This document shows, one piece after another, positions 62,069-64,000 of a DNA stretch of 64,000 nucleotides. Origin of the DNA: Sphingobacterium litopenaei. Its GTDB lineage: Bacteria; Bacteroidota; Bacteroidia; Sphingobacteriales; Sphingobacteriaceae. The notes beneath the pieces are model-generated. The model saw nothing but the letters and a program-made list of their open reading frames with translations, was not told the origin of the DNA and searched no databases. The position numbers were made by a program, and so were the translations under genes. The first letter of the stretch is position 1. Each line of letters opens with the position of its first letter. The stretch covers positions 1-64,000 of the forward strand of contig NZ_JACOIJ010000003.1 in assembly GCF_014692495.1 (NCBI RefSeq), given 5' to 3'.

Positions 62069-64000
62069 TTATTGTTCTTCAGTTGTAGATTCTTCCGTTG
62101 AATTTTGATTTTCTTGCAAAGGATCTAATTCTACATCCGTATCTAAATCAGTATTTGTACTGTCCACCGGAGCTACATACTGTGCTCTTGGCGTTGGACA
62201 TTGATATGTTTTGGTGATCTCCACCGTCGGTTCAGGGAATTTACCAAATGTAACGCCTAATTCCGGATGTTTGTAAACTTCTTCCATAAACATGGCATAT
62301 ATTGGCAAAGCTGTTTTTGAACCTTCACCAGAAGCTGAATTCTTAAAGTGAATACTTTGTTCATCACAACCAACCCAAACACCTGCAATTAAGTCTTTTG
62401 TTACGCCCATGTACCATGCATCTACATAATCAGATGAAGTACCCGTTTTACCACCAATTTGATTATTCTCTTTAAACAAGTCCCACTCCCATAATGCCTG
62501 TGAAGTACCTCTTGGTTCTTCAATAGTACCTCGCAACATATAGGTCATCAGCCATGCATTTTCAGGACTGATTACTTGTTTGTGTTCTGTTTCAAAAGAA
62601 GCAATAACATGTCCTTCTTGATCTACAATTTTAGACACTAAAATAGGTTCTGTGGTTTTACCCGCATTCATAAAAGTTGCATAGGCTTTCACCATTTCAT
62701 ATACAGACACATCATTTGGCCCTAACCCCACAGAAGGCACAGCTTGCAATTTACTATCAATACCACATTTATGCGCGGTCTCTACAACTTTGTTTGGACC
62801 TACCGCTTCAGTTACTTGCGCCGTGATGGTATTCAATGATCTGGCCATTGCGTGACGTAGTGTCATATCACTATATGATACTGACCAGTCCGCATTTTTT
62901 GGTTCCCAAGCTTCCATCCCATCCTTACCCATAAACTCAATTTTCACAGGCTTATCGGTAAATTTATCACAAGGTGACATTCCCGATTCTAAAGCCGCTA
63001 AGTAAGCGAAAGGTTTGAATGTTGAACCCGCTTGTCTTTTGGCCTGGCTTACATGGTCAAACTTATAGAACTTGTGATTGATACCTCCCACCCAAACTTT
63101 AATTTCACCATTATATGGATTCATTGCCATCATACCCGTATTCAACATCATTACATAATGCTTTAAAGAATCCATCGTAGAATAGTTTACTTTTTCCATA
63201 CCATCCCAGGTAAACACTTCCATCTCTTTCTTTTCATTCAGCACTTGAAAAACACTATCCTCATTGTTATTGAAACGCTGCATTAAGCTAGAGTAAGCAG
63301 GCAATTTGCGTGCTTGATTTTCCAAAAACTCAGGAATCACATTTCCTTCCTTGTCACGCCAAGGCTCACTACTTCCCCAAGTATTTTTCAATCTACGTTG
63401 CAATTCTTCCATTTTCTTAGCTACAACATTTTCTGCAATTTTTTGCATGCGCGAATCAATTGTAGTGTATATTTTCAAACCAGCTTTATTGATATCAATC
63501 TCATTGTCCTGACTCCATTTGTCTAACCAGCGATACACAGCAGATCTCAAATATGAATCATTCGCATCCGTATTATCGTGAAAGCTTAAGTCTAATTTTA
63601 ACGAGTCTTGAGCTAATTTCGCTACCTGTTCATTATCCAAATAACCAGCTTTTTCCATTTGAGATAATACCACATTACGTCTTTGCAAGGCATTTTTCGG
63701 ATTACGAATTGGGTTATAAATGGTCGTTCCTTTCAACATACCTACTAACAAAGCACTTTCATTTGTGTTTAGCGCTGAAGGTAATTTATTAAAATAGCGT
63801 AAAGATGCAGATTTAATTCCATATGCATTATTACTAAATGATACGGTATTCAGGTACATTGTAATAATGGATTGCTTCGAATATTTGCTTTCCAACTTGT
63901 AAGCAGTCATCCATTCTTTGTATTTAGTAATCAAAATACGGACACCAGGAATTTTACTTAGATAACCTTGAGAATGTGCATATCGCGTTTTGAAAAGGTT
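62069..64000 (-). CDS. Penicillin-binding protein 1A, N-terminus beyond the window
   Basis: At least 643 residues are coded and the frame stays open to base 64000, so the N-terminal membrane anchor and part of the glycosyltransferase domain lie outside. NLFKTR at the window edge is the end of the GT51 motif 2, followed by KEWMTAYKLESKYSKQSIITMYLNTVSF. The transpeptidase domain has GSTFKPF (Ser-x2-Lys), SLN and KTGTSSDYVDAWY. It polymerises and cross-links peptidoglycan. The C-terminus is a Thr/Glu/Asp-rich tail. Confidence 0.93.
   Translation of the reverse strand, partial: NLFKTRYAHSQGYLSKIPGVRILITKYKEWMTAYKLESKYSKQSIITMYLNTVSFSNNAYGIKSASLRYFNKLPSALNTNESALLVGMLKGTTIYNPIRNPKNALQRRNVVLSQMEKAGYLDNEQVAKLAQDSLKLDLSFHDNTDANDSYLRSAVYRWLDKWSQDNEIDINKAGLKIYTTIDSRMQKIAENVVAKKMEELQRRLKNTWGSSEPWRDKEGNVIPEFLENQARKLPAYSSLMQRFNNNEDSVFQVLNEKKEMEVFTWDGMEKVNYSTMDSLKHYVMMLNTGMMAMNPYNGEIKVWVGGINHKFYKFDHVSQAKRQAGSTFKPFAYLAALESGMSPCDKFTDKPVKIEFMGKDGMEAWEPKNADWSVSYSDMTLRHAMARSLNTITAQVTEAVGPNKVVETAHKCGIDSKLQAVPSVGLGPNDVSVYEMVKAYATFMNAGKTTEPILVSKIVDQEGHVIASFETEHKQVISPENAWLMTYMLRGTIEEPRGTSQALWEWDLFKENNQIGGKTGTSSDYVDAWYMGVTKDLIAGVWVGCDEQSIHFKNSASGEGSKTALPIYAMFMEEVYKHPELGVTFGKFPEPTVEITKTYQCPTPRAQYVAPVDSTNTDLDTDVELDPLQENQNSTEESTTEEQ

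Noticed and set aside
1..64000. CRISPR array, tRNA or rRNA genes, insertion sequences
   Set aside because: No regularly spaced repeats, cloverleaf-like sequences, transposase motifs or terminal inverted repeats were seen on reading both strands.

Overview
The window looks like chromosome of a low-GC member of the Bacteroidota, most likely Sphingobacteriaceae (Sphingobacterium/Pedobacter-like). This is inferred from TonB-dependent receptors paired with a DUF4249 lipoprotein, a PNGase F-type protein, the futalosine menaquinone genes, little use of Shine-Dalgarno sites, and several matches to the Bacteroidota minus 7 promoter element TANNTTTG. No rRNA, tRNA, CRISPR array, insertion sequence or prophage was seen. 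Coding density is high. The content is mainly housekeeping, with two accessory-looking clusters.

Layout. 1-7.7 kb: a TonB-C-like secreted protein; a minus-strand operon S4 protein - aroB - ThuA-like - Nudix ending at a clear terminator; proline dehydrogenase and a HAD phosphatase; then an ECF sigma factor with a membrane-anchored partner ending in a barrel-like domain. 7.8-10.5 kb: a stress cluster (double UspA, small unknown, AraC-type HTH), an SDR oxidoreductase, and a decayed DoxX/SnoaL remnant. 10.5-17.2 kb: mqnE - histidine phosphatase - mqnA, an MsbA-like ABC exporter, and an aminotransferase - tyrA pair. 17.2-21.2 kb: mostly small poorly known genes, including a secreted HExxH protein whose natural start codon appears to be missing. 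21.3-29.3 kb: a plus-strand series of an Omp85-like barrel, a TonB-dependent receptor, an N-formylglutamate amidohydrolase-like protein, a DUF1704 (MATCAP-like) metallopeptidase, a glutathione-synthetase-like ATP-grasp ligase and a metallo-beta-lactamase fold hydrolase.

29.4-45 kb: single or paired housekeeping genes, including a beta-lactamase-fold hydrolase, FKBP, TPR protein, NlpC/P60 peptidase, RsmB-like methyltransferase, guaA, S1/P1 nuclease, lipocalin, a DUF937-OmpA fusion, alkaline phosphatase, apt, an HhH protein and a polysaccharide deacetylase. 45.0-52.6 kb: a tightly packed minus-strand operon of ferredoxin reductase - PNGase F-like - beta-propeller - esterase - TonB receptor - DUF4249. 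It is a possible glycoprotein-processing and uptake locus without SusD. 52.7-58.9 kb: rimP - nusA - infB with a possible leader attenuator, and a LexA/S24-type repressor divergent from a degenerate GIY-YIG protein with repeated TTAGTA boxes. 58.9-64 kb: a metallopeptidase - propeller - Omp85-barrel fusion and a penicillin-binding protein 1A cut by the window end.

The best candidates for an undescribed system are the PNGase F/TonB/DUF4249 operon, the amidohydrolase/MATCAP-like/ATP-grasp triad, and the three-domain outer-membrane protease fusion. All assignments are by reading motifs; no database search was run.
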